Of a stretch of DNA of 64,000 bases, positions 52,539-61,929 are shown one piece after another. Made by a program: the position numbers and the translations under genes. Where the stretch lies: NCBI RefSeq assembly GCF_019510245.1, contig NZ_JAEKKT010000129.1, forward strand, positions 1 through 64,000, given 5' to 3'. The stretch is from Streptomyces sp. GTDB taxonomy: Bacteria; Actinomycetota; Actinomycetes; Streptomycetales; Streptomycetaceae. Positions within the stretch are counted from its first letter, which is position 1; every line of letters starts with the position of its first letter. Under the pieces are notes generated by a model, which worked only from the letters and a program-made list of their open reading frames with translations, made no database searches and was not told the origin of the DNA.

Positions 52539-53735
52539 TCAGGGGTAGAGCAGCACGTCGTCGCCGGCCCATCCGGCGGGCGGGGCCGGGGGGTCGCACA
52601 GCGGCAGCGGGTCGTCTCCGGCGTCGACGGTGTGCCGCAGCCGGTCGGACCCCCACAGCAGGTCGACGAAGTGACGGTGGCCGGTCCCCTCGGCGCCGCC
52701 GTCCGTGGTGTGCCAGGCGAAGTCGTCGGGGTACAGCCGCCGCAGCACGGCGAGCATCGCGACGGCGGTGCGTACGGGGGCGAACACCGCGCGGTCGGTG
52801 ATGTGGAGCTGGACCCCCCGCAGCTGCCGTCCGGCGTGTCTGTGGAAGGCCGGGACGAACCGCAGGTCGCGGAAGTGCACGCCCGGCAGGGCGAGTTCGG
52901 CGAGCGCGGGGGCGAACCGGGCGTCGAGGTAGGGGGCGCCGACGATCTCGAAGGGCTGGGTGGTGCCCCGGCCCTCCGAGAGGTTGGTGCCCTCGAAGAG
53001 ACTGGTGCCGGGGTACACGGTGGCGGTGGTGGGCGTCGGGATATTCGGCGAGGGGGCGATCCAGGGCAGGCCGGTGGCGGCGGCGTCCAGGCCGCGCCGC
53101 CAGCCGATGGCCTCGATCACCGTGAGGTCGGCCGCGCGGCCCGCCGCCCGGGGCACGGCCGAGGCGTTGAGGTACCGGGCGAGTTCGCCGCAGGTGAGGC
53201 CGTGCCGGACGGGGACCGGGGCGCGCCCGACGAAGCTGGCCCATGCCGGGTCGAGCAGCGGGCCCTCGCTGACGAGTCCGCCGAGGGGGTTGGGCCGGTC
53301 GGCGACCACGAAGCGGATACCGGTGCGGGCGGCCGAGACCATCAGGTCGAACATGGTCCACACATAGGTGTAGCACCGGGTCCCGATGTCCTGGAGGTCG
53401 TACACGAGGGCGTCGACGCCGCTGTCGATCAGCAGCTTGTCGAGCCGTTCGCCGTCGCACCGGTACGTGTCGTGGACCGGCAGGCCGGTGCCGGGATCGG
53501 TCCGGGCGGTCTCGCTCTCGCCGGCCTGGCCGGTCCCGTGCAGTCCGTGTTCGGGTCCGAACAGGGCGGTCAGCGGCGCGCCGGCCGCGAGCAGCGCCGG
53601 TGCGGCCGGGCGCAGGTCCGGCAGGACACCGGTGTGGTTGGTCACCAGCCCGAAGCGGCCGGGCCCGGCGAGTGCGGGCATGGCGTGCAGTCGTGCGATC
53701 CCGGTCGTCACCGTGCCGCGGTCGTCCGTGCTCAT
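52539..53735 (-). CDS. namZ: Exo-beta-N-acetylmuramidase NamZ (GH171, DUF1343)
   Basis: 398 residues. GRFGLVTNHTGVLPDLRPAA, ALFGPEHGLHGTGQAGESET, VYDLQDIGTRCYTYVWTMFD, VVADRPNPLGG and GTSLFEGTNLSEGRGTTQPF are the hallmarks of DUF1343, shown in Bacillus to release terminal MurNAc from peptidoglycan fragments. No signal peptide is evident, so it may act inside the cell or leave by another route. First gene of the operon with the GNAT protein and ABC transporter, pointing to recovery of cell-wall sugars. Confidence 0.88.
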   Translation of the reverse strand: MSTDDRGTVTTGIARLHAMPALAGPGRFGLVTNHTGVLPDLRPAAPALLAAGAPLTALFGPEHGLHGTGQAGESETARTDPGTGLPVHDTYRCDGERLDKLLIDSGVDALVYDLQDIGTRCYTYVWTMFDLMVSAARTGIRFVVADRPNPLGGLVSEGPLLDPAWASFVGRAPVPVRHGLTCGELARYLNASAVPRAAGRAADLTVIEAIGWRRGLDAAATGLPWIAPSPNIPTPTTATVYPGTSLFEGTNLSEGRGTTQPFEIVGAPYLDARFAPALAELALPGVHFRDLRFVPAFHRHAGRQLRGVQLHITDRAVFAPVRTAVAMLAVLRRLYPDDFAWHTTDGGAEGTGHRHFVDLLWGSDRLRHTVDAGDDPLPLCDPPAPPAGWAGDDVLLYP

Positions 53736-53975
53736 TCCTTGCCCCGTCTGCCGGTGACAGCTCTCTCAAGCAATGTTCGGGAATTTACTCTTATGTCGCC
53801 CAATTCCGGCAGGGAATCGCCGACATGGCAGTTCGGGCACGCCGGCGGCTCGCCGCCCGCGCCGCGGCCGCTGCGCGGTCCACGGGAGCGTCCGTCCGGG
53901 GAAGGGGACTGCCCCGATGGTGTGACCGCGCCGGCCGCGCCGACTCCGGTGCGGGTCGCGGACGTTGGATGAGGC
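53736..53975. promoter_or_regulatory. Promoter region of the namZ operon
   Basis: 240 bp between namZ and the divergent small protein. CGGGAATT (53778-53785) and AATTCCGG (53802-53809) form an imperfect inverted repeat with 16-base spacing in a locally AT-rich stretch, a candidate operator for an unlinked regulator. No regulator gene adjoins the operon. Confidence 0.4.
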
Positions 53976-54164
53976 ATGGGCTTCAGTGACACCCCTTCTT
54001 CCGCCCACCGGTCCGACGCCTCCCGGCCGGACGGTCCCGGCCCGGGCGAGGAGGTCCCGGACCCGGCACCCCGGGCACCGCGGCCGTCGTCCGTGTGGCG
54101 GACCGCGATGGTCGGACTGTCGGCGCTCACCGTCGCGGTCGCCCTGGTCGTGGCGTTCGTGTGA
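53976..54164 (+). CDS. Small tail-anchored membrane protein
   Basis: 62 residues: a Pro-, Ser- and Asp-rich hydrophilic part, then one C-terminal membrane segment (AMVGLSALTVAVALVVAFV). Unknown function; many short single-span proteins in this genus are lineage-specific. ATG 53976 follows a GATGAGGC Shine-Dalgarno-like sequence. Confidence 0.55.
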   Translation: MGFSDTPSSAHRSDASRPDGPGPGEEVPDPAPRAPRPSSVWRTAMVGLSALTVAVALVVAFV

Positions 54165-54339
54165 GCCCGCGGCCGGGCCGACCGGACGTCACGACACGCC
54201 GGCAGGGGTCCCCCGGACGTGGGAGGTTTCCGTGTCGCTCGCCGATTAGGGTTCGGTGACGGTGTGTGATGGCACCGGACCCCGGTGTACCCGGGGTGTC
54301 CGCTGGTCACCGCTTTCACCGTTCACGAAGGACTTCACG

Positions 54340-54654
54340 ATGCGCCTCCTCCGTCCGCTCGCCGTCGCTCTCGGCGGGCTCGCCCTCACCGTCGTCACCA
54401 TGGGACCGGCGTCCGCCGCCGAGGGGACGTTCGTCTGGGTGGGGCCGAAGGGCAAGGCGTACGCCATCCAGAACCCGCCGGACCGCAGGTGCCTCGACAT
54501 GGCGCAGGAGGCGCGCGGGCCGCAGAACGCCACGAAGAAGGCGCTCGTCGTCTACAGCAAGGCGAAGTGCAAGGGCACCGAACACCGGATCGCCCCCGGC
54601 CACTCGGCGTCCGGCAGCGTCCGCTTCGCCAGCGTGGTCTTCAACCCCCGCTGA
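54340..54654 (+). CDS. Small secreted protein
   Basis: 104 residues with a signal peptide (MRLLRPLAVALGGLALTVVT to SAA) and a short basic mature domain (GKAYAIQNPPDRRCLDMAQE, KGTEHRIAPGHSASGSVRF) with two cysteines that could form a disulphide. GAAGGA eight bases upstream of the ATG. It resembles the small single-domain exported proteins common in streptomycetes; function unknown. Confidence 0.7.
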   Translation: MRLLRPLAVALGGLALTVVTMGPASAAEGTFVWVGPKGKAYAIQNPPDRRCLDMAQEARGPQNATKKALVVYSKAKCKGTEHRIAPGHSASGSVRFASVVFNPR

Positions 54655-55061
54655 GCAGGCGCCCCGCGGGGGCGCGGCAGACCGGGCACGCAAGCCGTGG
54701 CCCGTTCGGCTCTGCGGTGGCGCCGATCACTTCGCGGTGATCGGCGCCACCGGCCGTCTGGCGTGCCTGCCCCGTTTTCCCCGACGGCCCCCGCTGGCCC
54801 CCGCTGGCCCCCGCTGGCCGGGGCAGGGTCCGCGGCCACCGCGAAACCGGGACCGCCACGGCGCCGCGCCCTTCTCCCGGCCGCCCCTCACCTGGTCCCG
54901 GGCACCCCGCACCGCCCACCGGCCGACCCGCCGCCCCACCGCGACCACGCCGTACCGCGACCACGCCGTACCCCGGTCGGACCACGCGCCGACCCCGCCC
55001 GGCCGACGTCTTCCGGACCCCGCTGCCCGACGCGACCATCGGCCTGAGGGGCGCCCGGACG
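54655..55061. other. Intergenic region with hairpin and short tandem repeats
   Basis: 407 bp without a gene. It holds the perfect hairpin at 54717-54750, three tandem copies of CCCCCGCTGGC at about 54785-54815, and a tandem duplication of GCGACCACGCCGTACC near 54940-54972. It lies between a plus-strand and a minus-strand gene, both ending here. Confidence 0.55.
54717..54750. terminator. Perfect 14-bp-stem terminator
   Basis: GTGGCGCCGATCAC (54717-54730) and its exact complement (54737-54750) with a 6-base loop, downstream of the small secreted protein and of the convergent mannosyltransferase gene. Confidence 0.75.
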
Positions 55062-56255
55062 TCACAGGGGCGAGCGGGCGACCGTCATCACGTAGGCCCC
55101 GAACAGCAGCGAGACCGCGGCGAGGGCGCCGACGACGAGCACCGCCTGGGCGGGGCGCACGCGCCCGCTGCCGACCAGGGCGCGGGCGAGCGGGATCAGG
55201 AGGGGGAAGGCGGGGAGCAGGAAGCGGGGCTTGGAGGAGAAGGAGCCCGAGCCGCCCACGACCACCAGGACCAGCACGCCCGCGAAGACCACCAGGACCA
55301 GCGGGGCCCGGTCCAGGCAGAGGAGGCAGAAGAGCAGCAGCCCCGCCGCGACGATCACCAGGTCCGCCGTGTAGACGAAGCCGCCGCCGTGCAGCAGCAG
55401 GCCCTTGAGGAAGCTCAGTGAGCCCGCGCCGAAGTCGAAGCGGGAGCTCCAGGCGCGCTGCACCTCGAAGTAGCCGTGCAGGAGGTTGCCGGTTCGCCAC
55501 CCGACCCACAGGACGTAGCCGAGCCAGCCGAGCGGGGCGCACAGGCAGCCGGCCCACAGGGCGAGCGGGACGCGGCCCCGGCGCCGTACCGCTTCGTACG
55601 CGCCCGCGGCCAGGACGGCCGCCGCGACCGCGAAGCCGCTGGGGCGGGACAGCCCGGCAAGCGCGGCCAGGCAGCCGGCCCACAGCCAGCGGCCCGTGAG
55701 CACGCAGTACAGCGACCAGGCCGCGAGGGCCGAGAAGAGGGACTCGGTGTACGCGACGGTGAGTTCGACCGACTGGGGCAGTACGGCCCACAGGACGACG
55801 AGCGCGGTGGCGACGGCTCGGCCGTACAGGTGGTCGCCGATCCGGTGGATGCCCCACGCGGCGACGACGGCGGCGGTCCAGGCGACGATCAGGGCGGCCT
55901 TGCCGGGGGTGAGCGGCAAGACCGTCGTCACCGCGCGGATGAGCCCGGGGTACAGCGGGAAGAACGCCCAGTCGGTCTGTACGGCCCCCTTGCGGGTGAT
56001 CTCGATGAGGTCGCCGTAGCCGTGGACGGCGATGTGCAGGTACCAGCGGGCGTCCCACGCGTGGGCCAGGTTCCTGACCAGGGGGCGCCCCATGGCGTGG
56101 TTCGCCATGGCGACGGCGGCGACCCCGGCGAGCCGGACGGCCGCGAACAGGGCGAGGGCGGGCAGCAGGCCGGACGGGGCACGGCGGACGGGTGCGGGAT
56201 GGGCGGGGCCGATCTGCGCGGCCGGCTCGGGCCGCGGGACGGAGGACGTGCTCAC
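55062..56255 (-). CDS. PIG-V-like membrane mannosyltransferase
   Basis: 397 residues with about nine membrane segments. RNLAHAWDARWYLHIAVHGY carries the acidic WD motif of polyprenyl-sugar-dependent GT-C transferases, followed by WAFFPLYPGLIRAV and SVELTVAYTESLFSALAAWS as in PIG-V and related actinobacterial enzymes. It probably transfers mannose from a polyprenyl donor to a cell-surface glycan or lipid; the acceptor is unknown. Confidence 0.78.
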   Translation of the reverse strand: MSTSSVPRPEPAAQIGPAHPAPVRRAPSGLLPALALFAAVRLAGVAAVAMANHAMGRPLVRNLAHAWDARWYLHIAVHGYGDLIEITRKGAVQTDWAFFPLYPGLIRAVTTVLPLTPGKAALIVAWTAAVVAAWGIHRIGDHLYGRAVATALVVLWAVLPQSVELTVAYTESLFSALAAWSLYCVLTGRWLWAGCLAALAGLSRPSGFAVAAAVLAAGAYEAVRRRGRVPLALWAGCLCAPLGWLGYVLWVGWRTGNLLHGYFEVQRAWSSRFDFGAGSLSFLKGLLLHGGGFVYTADLVIVAAGLLLFCLLCLDRAPLVLVVFAGVLVLVVVGGSGSFSSKPRFLLPAFPLLIPLARALVGSGRVRPAQAVLVVGALAAVSLLFGAYVMTVARSPL

Positions 56256-56431
56256 GCTTCGACCTTCGGCAGCGGCCCGCGACTCCGCAACACGACACGG
56301 AGGCTTCTTACGGTCTTCCGCCCGGGTTCAGAACTCCGCGACCCGCATCACACCCGGACCCCCTTGATCGATCATTCACCGGCCGGTTTAGCATATGAGC
56401 GCAACCCAGCTCGATCGAGAGATTCAGGTCT

Positions 56432-57877
56432 GTGACTGTCAACGACGACTCGTTCACCAACTGGAAGAACCGCGAGGAGATCGCGGAGTCGATGATCCCG
56501 CTCATCGGGAAGCTGCACCGGGAGCGGGACGTGACGGTCCTCCTCCACAGCCGCTCCCTGGTGAACAAGTCGGTGGTCAGCATCCTCAAGACCCACCGCT
56601 TCGCCCGCCAGATCGACGGTGCCGAGCTGTCGGTCACCGAGACGATGCCGTTCCTGCGGGCGCTCACCGCCCTCGACCTCGGCCCCTCCCAGATCGACAT
56701 CGGCATGCTCGCCGCGACCCACAAGGCCGACGACCGAGGCCTGAGCGTGGAGGCGTTCACCGCGGAGGCGGTCGCCGGGGCCACCGGGGCCAACAAGATC
56801 GAGCAGCGTGAGCCGCGGGACGTCGTCCTGTACGGCTTCGGCCGCATCGGCCGCCTGGTCGCCCGGCTGCTCATCGAGAAGGCCGGCTCGGGCAACGGCC
56901 TGCGCCTGCGGGCCATCGTGGTGCGCGGAGCGGGCGGCGAGGACATCGTCAAGCGCGCCTCGCTGCTGCGCCGCGACTCCATCCACGGCCAGTTCCAGGG
57001 CACGATCACCGTGGACGAGGAGAGCAGCACGATCCTCGCCAACGGCAACGAGATCAAGGTGATCTACGCCGACGACCCGAGCGCCGTGGACTACACCGAG
57101 TACGGCATCCGGGACGCGATCCTCATCGACAACACGGGCAAGTGGCGGGACCGCGAGGGCCTGTCGAAGCACCTGCGCCCGGGCATCGAGAAGGTCGTCC
57201 TGACCGCGCCGGGCAAGGGCGACGTCCCGAACATCGTGCACGGCGTCAACCACGACACCGTCAAGCCGGACGAGCAGATCCTGTCCTGCGCCTCCTGCAC
57301 CACCAACGCGATCGTGCCGCCGCTGAAGGCCATGGCCGACGAGTACGGGGTGCTGCGCGGTCACGTGGAGACGGTCCACTCGTTCACCAACGACCAGAAC
57401 CTGCTCGACAACTACCACAAGTCCGAGCGCCGCGGCCGGTCCGCGCCGCTCAACATGGTCATCACCGAGACGGGTGCCGCCTCCGCCGTCGCCAAGGCGC
57501 TGCCGGACCTCAAGGCGCGGATCACCGGCAGCTCGATCCGGGTCCCGGTCCCGGACGTGTCGATCGCGATCCTCAACCTCCAGCTGGCCCGCGAGGCCTC
57601 CCGCGCGGAGGTCCTCGACTACCTCCGCGAGGTGTCGCTGACCTCGCCGCTGAAGCGGCAGATCGACTTCATCACCGCCCCGGACGCGGTCTCCAGCGAC
57701 TTCATCGGCTCGCGCCACGCGTCGATCGTCGACGCCGGCGCGCTGAAGGTGGAGGGCGACAACGCGATCCTCTACCTCTGGTACGACAACGAGTTCGGCT
57801 ACTCCTGCCAGGTGGTCCGGGTCGTCCAGCACGTCTCTGGCGTCGAGTACCCGACGTTCCCGTCCCCGGCGGTCTGA
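56432..57877 (+). CDS. gap: Glyceraldehyde-3-phosphate dehydrogenase, long type
   Basis: 481 residues from GTG 56432. Residues 1-125 are an N-terminal extension ([20 protein letters not shown] and so on) found in a second actinobacterial GAPDH class. Then the NAD-binding loop [20 protein letters not shown] and the catalytic Cys289 in [14 protein letters not shown], with [20 protein letters not shown] and [16 protein letters not shown]. It oxidises glyceraldehyde 3-phosphate; enzymes with this extension may run in the gluconeogenic direction or prefer NADP, which the sequence does not settle. Followed by a 34-base palindromic terminator. Confidence 0.88.
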   Translation: MTVNDDSFTNWKNREEIAESMIPLIGKLHRERDVTVLLHSRSLVNKSVVSILKTHRFARQIDGAELSVTETMPFLRALTALDLGPSQIDIGMLAATHKADDRGLSVEAFTAEAVAGATGANKIEQREPRDVVLYGFGRIGRLVARLLIEKAGSGNGLRLRAIVVRGAGGEDIVKRASLLRRDSIHGQFQGTITVDEESSTILANGNEIKVIYADDPSAVDYTEYGIRDAILIDNTGKWRDREGLSKHLRPGIEKVVLTAPGKGDVPNIVHGVNHDTVKPDEQILSCASCTTNAIVPPLKAMADEYGVLRGHVETVHSFTNDQNLLDNYHKSERRGRSAPLNMVITETGAASAVAKALPDLKARITGSSIRVPVPDVSIAILNLQLAREASRAEVLDYLREVSLTSPLKRQIDFITAPDAVSSDFIGSRHASIVDAGALKVEGDNAILYLWYDNEFGYSCQVVRVVQHVSGVEYPTFPSPAV

Positions 57878-57893
57878 CACCCCTCGCTCCCGA

Positions 57894-57927
57894 CGGCCCG
57901 GCTCCTGTGCGCACAGGAGCCGGGCCG
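57894..57927. terminator. Perfect palindromic terminator after gap
   Basis: CGGCCCGGCTCCTGTGC (57894-57910) is followed without spacer by its exact complement (57911-57927), a 17-bp stem whose innermost bases open to form a small loop. Confidence 0.8.
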
Positions 57928-57967
57928 TCCGCGCTCTTGACGCGATCACGGCCCGATGGCAGCTTTT

Positions 57968-57975
57968 TATCGATA
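57968..57975. promoter_or_regulatory. Candidate LacI-family operator before the GH51-GH27 operon
   Basis: TTTTTATCGATACAAACG contains the palindrome TATCGATA with the central CG step typical of LacI-type operators. It lies 81 bp upstream of the GH51 start, in the only AT-rich stretch there. The LacI-type regulator is encoded at the end of the same operon. Confidence 0.5.
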
Positions 57976-58055
57976 CAAACGACGGTCGCATCATCGACTT
58001 GGCGAACGGCGTTCCGTATCTCGAACAATCGGCTTCCCGGACAGGAGTTGCGCGC

Positions 58056-59579
58056 GTGCCCACCGCCACCGCGATCATCAACCTCGACATCGAGGGCCCG
58101 ACGATCAGCCGCCACCTCTACGGCCACTTCGCCGAACACCTGGGCCGCTGCGTCTACGGCGGCTTCTGGGTCGGCGAGGACTCCCCCGTCCCCAACGAGG
58201 GCGGCATCCGCCTCGACGTCGTGTCGGCGCTGCGCGCCCTGGGCATCCCCAACCTGCGCTGGCCGGGCGGCTGTTTCGCCGACGAGTACCACTGGCGGGA
58301 CGGCGTCGGCCCGCGCGGGCAGCGGCCCCGGATGGTCAACACCCACTGGGGCAACGTCGAGGAGAACAACCACTTCGGCACCCACGAGTTCATGGCCCTG
58401 TGCGAACTCCTCGGCGCCGAGCCCTACATCAGCGGCAACGTCGGCTCCGGCACCGTCCGCGAGATGAGCGAGTGGGTGGAGTACCTCACCCGGGACGGCG
58501 ACAGCCCGATGGTCAGGCTGCGCAAGGAGAACGGCCGCGAGGAGCCGTGGCGCGTGAAGTACTGGGGCATCGGCAACGAGACCTGGGGCTGCGGCGGCAA
58601 CATGCGCGCCGAGTACTCCGCGGACCTGGCCCGCCAGTACGCCACCTACTGCCGCGACCACGGCGACAACAAGCTCTACCGGATCGCCTCGGGCGCCTCC
58701 GACGCCGACTACAAGTGGACCGAGACGCTGATGCAGCAGATCAGCTGCTTCGGCTGCGAGGCCACCCCGAAGAACTTCTTCCAGGGCATCTCCGTCCACT
58801 ACTACACGCTCTCCGGCCCCTGGGAGGCCAAGGGCAGCGCCACCGGCTTCGGCACGGACGACTACTACCGCACGATGGTGTCCGCCCACCGCATCGACCG
58901 CATCCTCACCGGCCACTCCACGGTCATGGACGTCTACGACCCGGGGCGCACCGTCGGCCTCGTCCTGGACGAGTGGGGCACCTGGTGGGACGTGGAACCC
59001 GGCACCGACCCGGGCTTCCTCTTCCAGCAGAACACCCTGCGCGACGCGCTGGTGGCGAGCACCCACTTCGACATCTTCCACAAGCACGCGGCCCGCCTGC
59101 ACATGGCCAACATCGCCCAGACCGTCAACGTGCTCCAGGCCATGCTCCTCACCGACGGCGACGCCCTGGTCCTGACCCCGACCTACCACGTCTTCGAGAT
59201 GAACAAGGGCCACCAGGACGCCACCTCGCTCCCCGTGCACCTGCGCGGCGAGGACACCCGGCGCACGGTCGGCGACACGGAGCTGGAGACGGTGTCCGCC
59301 TCGGCCAGCGTCAAGGACGGCACCGTCCTGATCTCGCTGAGCAACCTGGACGCGGAGGAACCGGCCGAGGTCACCCTCGACCTGCGCGGCGGCAGCCTCG
59401 GCGAGCCGGCCGCCCGGATCCTCACGGCCGACACGCTCCAGGCCCACAACACCCCAAAGGCCGCGACGGCCGTCTCCCCCACCGCGTTCGACGGCGTGTC
59501 CGCGACCGCCGGCGGACTGCGGCTCACCCTCCCGCCCCACTCGTTCGTCACCGTCCAGGCGCCCCTGGACCGGCGCTGA
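58056..59579 (+). CDS. GH51 alpha-L-arabinofuranosidase
   Basis: 507 residues from GTG 58056, with AGGAG eight bases upstream; a TTG 19 codons earlier has no ribosome-binding site. The acid/base is Glu175 in [12 protein letters not shown] and the nucleophile Glu306 in [29 protein letters not shown] and [13 protein letters not shown] are also family hallmarks. No signal peptide, so an intracellular enzyme removing arabinofuranose from imported oligosaccharides. It heads an operon with a GH27 enzyme and a LacI regulator. Confidence 0.92.
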   Translation: MPTATAIINLDIEGPTISRHLYGHFAEHLGRCVYGGFWVGEDSPVPNEGGIRLDVVSALRALGIPNLRWPGGCFADEYHWRDGVGPRGQRPRMVNTHWGNVEENNHFGTHEFMALCELLGAEPYISGNVGSGTVREMSEWVEYLTRDGDSPMVRLRKENGREEPWRVKYWGIGNETWGCGGNMRAEYSADLARQYATYCRDHGDNKLYRIASGASDADYKWTETLMQQISCFGCEATPKNFFQGISVHYYTLSGPWEAKGSATGFGTDDYYRTMVSAHRIDRILTGHSTVMDVYDPGRTVGLVLDEWGTWWDVEPGTDPGFLFQQNTLRDALVASTHFDIFHKHAARLHMANIAQTVNVLQAMLLTDGDALVLTPTYHVFEMNKGHQDATSLPVHLRGEDTRRTVGDTELETVSASASVKDGTVLISLSNLDAEEPAEVTLDLRGGSLGEPAARILTADTLQAHNTPKAATAVSPTAFDGVSATAGGLRLTLPPHSFVTVQAPLDRR

Positions 59580-59596
59580 CCCGCAGGAGCGCGCAC

Positions 59597-60898
59597 ATGA
59601 CCCGATCCGCACGCCCGCTGCCCGCCCGTCATCTGCGGCCGCCCATGGGCTGGAACAGCTGGGACTGCTACGGCACCACCGTCACCGAGGAAGAGGTCCT
59701 CGCCAATGCCGGGTTCATGCGCGAGCACCTGCTCCCGCACGGCTGGGACACCGTCGTCGTCGACATCCAGTGGTACGAGCCCACCGCCCGCGCCCACGGC
59801 TACAACCCGGACGCCCCGCTCGTCCTCGACGGCCACGGCCGCCAGCTCCCCGCGCCCAACAGGTTCCCCTCCGCCGCCGGCGGGGCGGGTTTCGGGCCGC
59901 TGGCCGCGCGGGTGCACGGCATGGGCCTGCGGTTCGGGCTGCACGTCATGCGGGGCGTCCCACGGCGCGCGGTCGAGGCCGCACTGCCCGTGCTCGGCAC
60001 GGAGTTCACAGCGGCGGACGTCGCCGACACCGATTCCGTGTGTCCCTGGAACTCGGACAACTACGGCCTGAACCACGACCACCCCGGCGCCCAGGCCTAT
60101 TACAACGCCCAGGTCGCCCAGTTCGCCGACTGGGGCGTCGACTTCGTCAAGGCCGACGACATGCTCTTCCCGTACCACGATCGGGAGATCGCCGCCTACG
60201 CGCGGGCGATCGAGCGCAGCGGCCGGGCCATCGAGCTCAGCCTCTCCCCCGGTACCGACCTGTCCGTCGCCCGTCTGGAGCACCTGCGGGAGCACGCCAC
60301 CATGTGGCGGGTCTGCGACGACCTGTGGGACCGCTGGGAGGACGTCGAGGCGCAGTTCGCGCGGATGGCCCGCTGGGCTCCCTGGCAGGGCGGGCCGGGC
60401 TGGGCGGACGCCGACATGCTGCCGCTCGGCCACATCGGGATCCGCGCGGAGCGCGGCGCGGACCGCCAGTGCGCCCTCACCCACCCCGAGCAGGTCAGCC
60501 TGCTCACTCTCTGGCTGATCTCGCGTTCGCCGCTAATGATGGGCGGCGACCTGCCCACCTCCCGCCCCGAGACCATCGCGCTGCTCACCAACGACGAGGC
60601 CCTCGACGTCCTGTGGCACAGCACCGGCAACCAGGAGGTGCTGCGGGAGCGGGACCTCGTGCTCTGGACCGCCGGGGACACGGACGGGCACACCCGGTAC
60701 GCGGCGGTGTTCTCGCTCGCGGACGAGGAGCGGCGCTTCGAGGTGCCGCTGGGATCGATCGGTGCCACCTCCCGAGACCGCGTCCGGGAGGTGTGGACCG
60801 GCACGGACACCGCTCACGACGGCCGGCAACTGGTCGCCGTGCTGCCCGCCCACGGCGCCGCCCTCTATCGTCTTGCCGAGGACAGCCGGCGGGAGTGA
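59597..60898 (+). CDS. GH27 alpha-galactosidase-like glycosidase
   Basis: 433 residues, ATG after GCAGGAG. PPMGWNSWDCYGTTVTEEEV is the family-27 start, and the nucleophile is Asp187 in FVKADDMLFPYHD, with LMMGGDLPTSRPETIALLTN near the end. No signal peptide. The family removes alpha-galactose, alpha-GalNAc or beta-arabinopyranose; next to an arabinofuranosidase, beta-L-arabinopyranosidase activity is a reasonable alternative. Its stop lies within a few bases of the LacI gene start. Confidence 0.85.
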   Translation: MTRSARPLPARHLRPPMGWNSWDCYGTTVTEEEVLANAGFMREHLLPHGWDTVVVDIQWYEPTARAHGYNPDAPLVLDGHGRQLPAPNRFPSAAGGAGFGPLAARVHGMGLRFGLHVMRGVPRRAVEAALPVLGTEFTAADVADTDSVCPWNSDNYGLNHDHPGAQAYYNAQVAQFADWGVDFVKADDMLFPYHDREIAAYARAIERSGRAIELSLSPGTDLSVARLEHLREHATMWRVCDDLWDRWEDVEAQFARMARWAPWQGGPGWADADMLPLGHIGIRAERGADRQCALTHPEQVSLLTLWLISRSPLMMGGDLPTSRPETIALLTNDEALDVLWHSTGNQEVLRERDLVLWTAGDTDGHTRYAAVFSLADEERRFEVPLGSIGATSRDRVREVWTGTDTAHDGRQLVAVLPAHGAALYRLAEDSRRE

Positions 60899-60900
60899 GT

Positions 60901-61908
60901 GTGGCGACGATCCAGGACGTGGCGAAGGCGGCCGGGGTGTCGGCGATGACCGTCTCCAACGTGATGAACGGGCACCCCAACGTCCGCGCGGCCACCCGCG
61001 AGCGGGTCCTGGAGGCGATGGACCGGCTCGGCTATCGGGTCAACGTGGCCGCCCGCAACCTGCGCAAGGGCCGTACCGGCACCATCGGCCTGGCCGTCCC
61101 CGAGATCAACCGCCCCTACTACGGCCGGCTGGCCGCCTCGATCATCGCGGCGGCGGCCGGGCACGGCCTGCGGGTGAGCATCGAGCAGACCGGCGCCCGC
61201 CGGGAGAGCGAGCTGGCGGCTCTCTCGCTGTCCCGCAACCGGCTCTACGACGGTCTCATCCTGAGCACGGTCGGCATGGGCCCGGCCGATGTCGGGGCGC
61301 TCGACGTCGACCATCCGGTGGTGATCCTCGGTGAGCGGATCTTCGGCGGGCCCGTCGACCATGTCGCCATGCCCAACGAGGCCGCCTCCGAGGCCGCGAC
61401 CCGCCATCTCGTCGAGCGGGGCTGCCGGCGGATCGCCATCGTGTGCGGGCGGCTGGGCGCCGAGGCCGACGTGTCGAGCCTGCGACACGCCGGGTATCTG
61501 CGGGCACTGGCGGCCGCGGGGCTGCCGGCCGACCCGGAGCTGGTGGTGACGGCCGAGTCGCTCACCATGCAGGAGGCCGCCCGCGGCATCCGTGAGCGGA
61601 TGGCGCGGGGCCTCGGCTTCGACGGGGTGTTCTGTGTGACGGACACGGTGGCCATGGGCGCGCTGCGCGCTCTCGCGGACGGCGGGATCCGGGTGCCGGA
61701 GCGGGTCAAGGTGATCGGCTTCGACAACGTCGACGAAAGCGCGTACCTCGTCCCCTCCCTGTCCACCGTCGACCCGGACCACGACCTGATGGCCGAGCGC
61801 GCGGTCGCCCTGCTGGCGGCCCGCATGGACCGGGGCGGGCCGGGACCGGAACGGGAGGAGTTCGCCGGTCCGTTCCGCCTGGTGGTGCGGGAGTCCACGG
61901 GCGGCTGA
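60901..61908 (+). CDS. LacI-family transcriptional regulator
   Basis: 335 residues. TIQDVAKAAGVSAMTVSNVM then NGHPNVRAATRERVLEAMDR is the LacI helix-turn-helix and hinge, followed by the periplasmic-binding-protein-like sensor domain (TIGLAVPEINRPYYGRLAAS, GVFCVTDTVAMGALRALADG). GTG 60901 has GGGAG just upstream; GTG 60895, overlapping the previous stop, is equally possible. It probably represses this operon through TATCGATA at 57968. Confidence 0.88.
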   Translation: MATIQDVAKAAGVSAMTVSNVMNGHPNVRAATRERVLEAMDRLGYRVNVAARNLRKGRTGTIGLAVPEINRPYYGRLAASIIAAAAGHGLRVSIEQTGARRESELAALSLSRNRLYDGLILSTVGMGPADVGALDVDHPVVILGERIFGGPVDHVAMPNEAASEAATRHLVERGCRRIAIVCGRLGAEADVSSLRHAGYLRALAAAGLPADPELVVTAESLTMQEAARGIRERMARGLGFDGVFCVTDTVAMGALRALADGGIRVPERVKVIGFDNVDESAYLVPSLSTVDPDHDLMAERAVALLAARMDRGGPGPEREEFAGPFRLVVRESTGG

Positions 61909-61929
61909 CCCGGCGGCACCGGTGCGGTG

